Source: Candidatus Solirubrobacter pratensis (lineage in GTDB: Bacteria; Actinomycetota; Thermoleophilia; Solirubrobacterales; Solirubrobacteraceae). Taken from it: a stretch of DNA of 64,000 bases. Below the pieces are notes generated by a model. It saw only the letters and a list, made by a program, of their open reading frames with translations, was not told the DNA's origin and made no database searches. A program made the position numbers and the translations under genes. The stretch lies in contig NZ_AUEK01000003.1 of NCBI RefSeq assembly GCF_000425945.1, positions 434,001-498,000 of the forward strand, given 5' to 3'. Of this stretch, positions 63,376 through 64,000 are shown one piece after another (the first letter of the stretch is position 1; each line of letters opens with the position of its first letter).

Positions 63376-64000
63376 CGGCCGGCGCCTCGCCGGCGCGCGC
63401 GCGGTCGAAGCGGCCCGAGCGCAGCACCCGCGACGTGGCGCCCTCGCGCACGAACAGGAACAGCACCACCGCGACCGCGATCAGCCCCGCGTCCAGGAAC
63501 ACCGCCGCCGACCAGCCGCCCGTCGCGTCGCGCAGCGCGCCCGACACGGCGGGCGAGAGCACCGCGCCGATCTCGCCGATCAGGTTGTTCATGCCGAACG
63601 CGGCGCCGTAATGGGCGGGATCGGCGATGTCGGCGAGCATCGCGTGCGCGATCGGCTGCATCGCGTTGAAGAACGTGCTGGCCGAGAACAGCAGCGCCGC
63701 CATCACCCAGACCGACGCCGAGCCGGCGGCGACGACGAAGCCGAACATCACGGTCAGGACGCACTGGATCGCGGTGAACGCGACCACGAGCGGCTTGCGC
63801 CCGATCCCGTGGCGCACGGCGACGTCGGACAGCCAGCCGCCGACGGGGAAGCCGAGGATGCCGGCGCCCGCGTTGAACGCCGCGATCAGTGCCGAGCGCC
63901 CGAACGAGGAGTGCGCCGCGTCGGCCACGATCGAGACCGACCAGAACGAGAAGAACCACAGGTTCCACAGCACCGCGATGAACGCGACGTTGATCAGCAC
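63350..64000 (-). CDS. MFS transporter (5' partial)
   Basis: Only the C-terminal 216 residues are in the window; the gene continues beyond the right edge. Five or six hydrophobic segments; the segment WLSDVAVRHGIGRKPLVV is the MFS motif A of the second half, and GMNNLIGEIGAVLSPAVSGA follows. No substrate indication. Converges on the phosphodiesterase gene with a 26-base overlap. Confidence 0.85.
   Translation of the reverse strand: MLINVAFIAVLWNLWFFSFWSVSIVADAAHSSFGRSALIAAFNAGAGILGFPVGGWLSDVAVRHGIGRKPLVVAFTAIQCVLTVMFGFVVAAGSASVWVMAALLFSASTFFNAMQPIAHAMLADIADPAHYGAAFGMNNLIGEIGAVLSPAVSGALRDATGGWSAAVFLDAGLIAVAVVLFLFVREGATSRVLRSGRFDRARAGEAPAVTAGRGAT

Overview
The window is very GC-rich, densely packed chromosomal DNA, with most genes separated by under 50 bases or overlapping. 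Several traits point to a Gram-positive actinobacterium: a dnaK-grpE-dnaJ-hspR operon, a phosphatidylinositol-type lipid cluster built around inositol-3-phosphate synthase, an iron-sulfur PurF with a separate PurS/PurQ/PurL, and many GTG starts. Many hypothetical proteins resemble those I associate with the Thermoleophilia/Solirubrobacterales (Conexibacter or Solirubrobacter-like). The phylum call is well supported; the order is inferred from memory of protein families.

Layout. 0-7.6 kb: end of argF, a small protein, map divergent from an RNA m5U methyltransferase, a secreted Ig-like protein, a lipase-like hydrolase, a quinone oxidoreductase and a divergent uracil-DNA-glycosylase-like Fe-S protein. 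7.7-13.95 kb: an inositol-lipid block on the minus strand (PimA-like/PHP fusion, Ino1, CDP-alcohol phosphatidyltransferase, PAP2/Aur1-like enzyme, large membrane protein). 14-15.5 kb: an 83-bp repeat, an ArsR regulator with a divergent small membrane protein, and a secreted CAP protein with a long structured leader. 15.8-20.6 kb: nth, then dnaK-grpE-dnaJ-hspR. 20.6-28.2 kb: MFS/MarR pair, an isolated decarboxylase-like domain, a zinc-ribbon/kinase-like/ATPase regulator, a C1 peptidase-like protein, and an FHA regulator. 28.3-33.9 kb: two-component system, two Gly/His/Asp-tailed small proteins, clpB.

34.6-53.5 kb is dominated by de novo purine synthesis on the plus strand: purD, purE, purB, purC, purS, purQ, purL, purF, purN, purH. 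A TetR/ABC exporter module, a single-domain response regulator, an M24 peptidase, a GSA-aminomutase-like aminotransferase and recQ are interspersed. purM and purK are not in the window. 53.5-57.9 kb: TetR, tRNA-Lys, an eroded SDR pseudogene, a ROK repressor divergent from xylA, and a short tandem repeat.

57.8-62.6 kb is the accessory part. It holds a frameshifted HTH/endonuclease-like gene beside tRNA-Glu, an SDR, tRNA-Val with a decayed tyrosine-recombinase gene reading into its 3' half, a truncated IS481-type element nested against that integrase, and scattered gene fragments (VapC-like and others). The window ends with a cyclic-nucleotide-phosphodiesterase-like gene and a partial MFS transporter.

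The strongest regulatory signal is a nearly identical 23-bp inverted repeat placed in the same register against the -10 box of both dnaK and clpB. It is a plausible variant of the HspR operator (HAIR), and hspR itself is the last gene of the dnaK operon.
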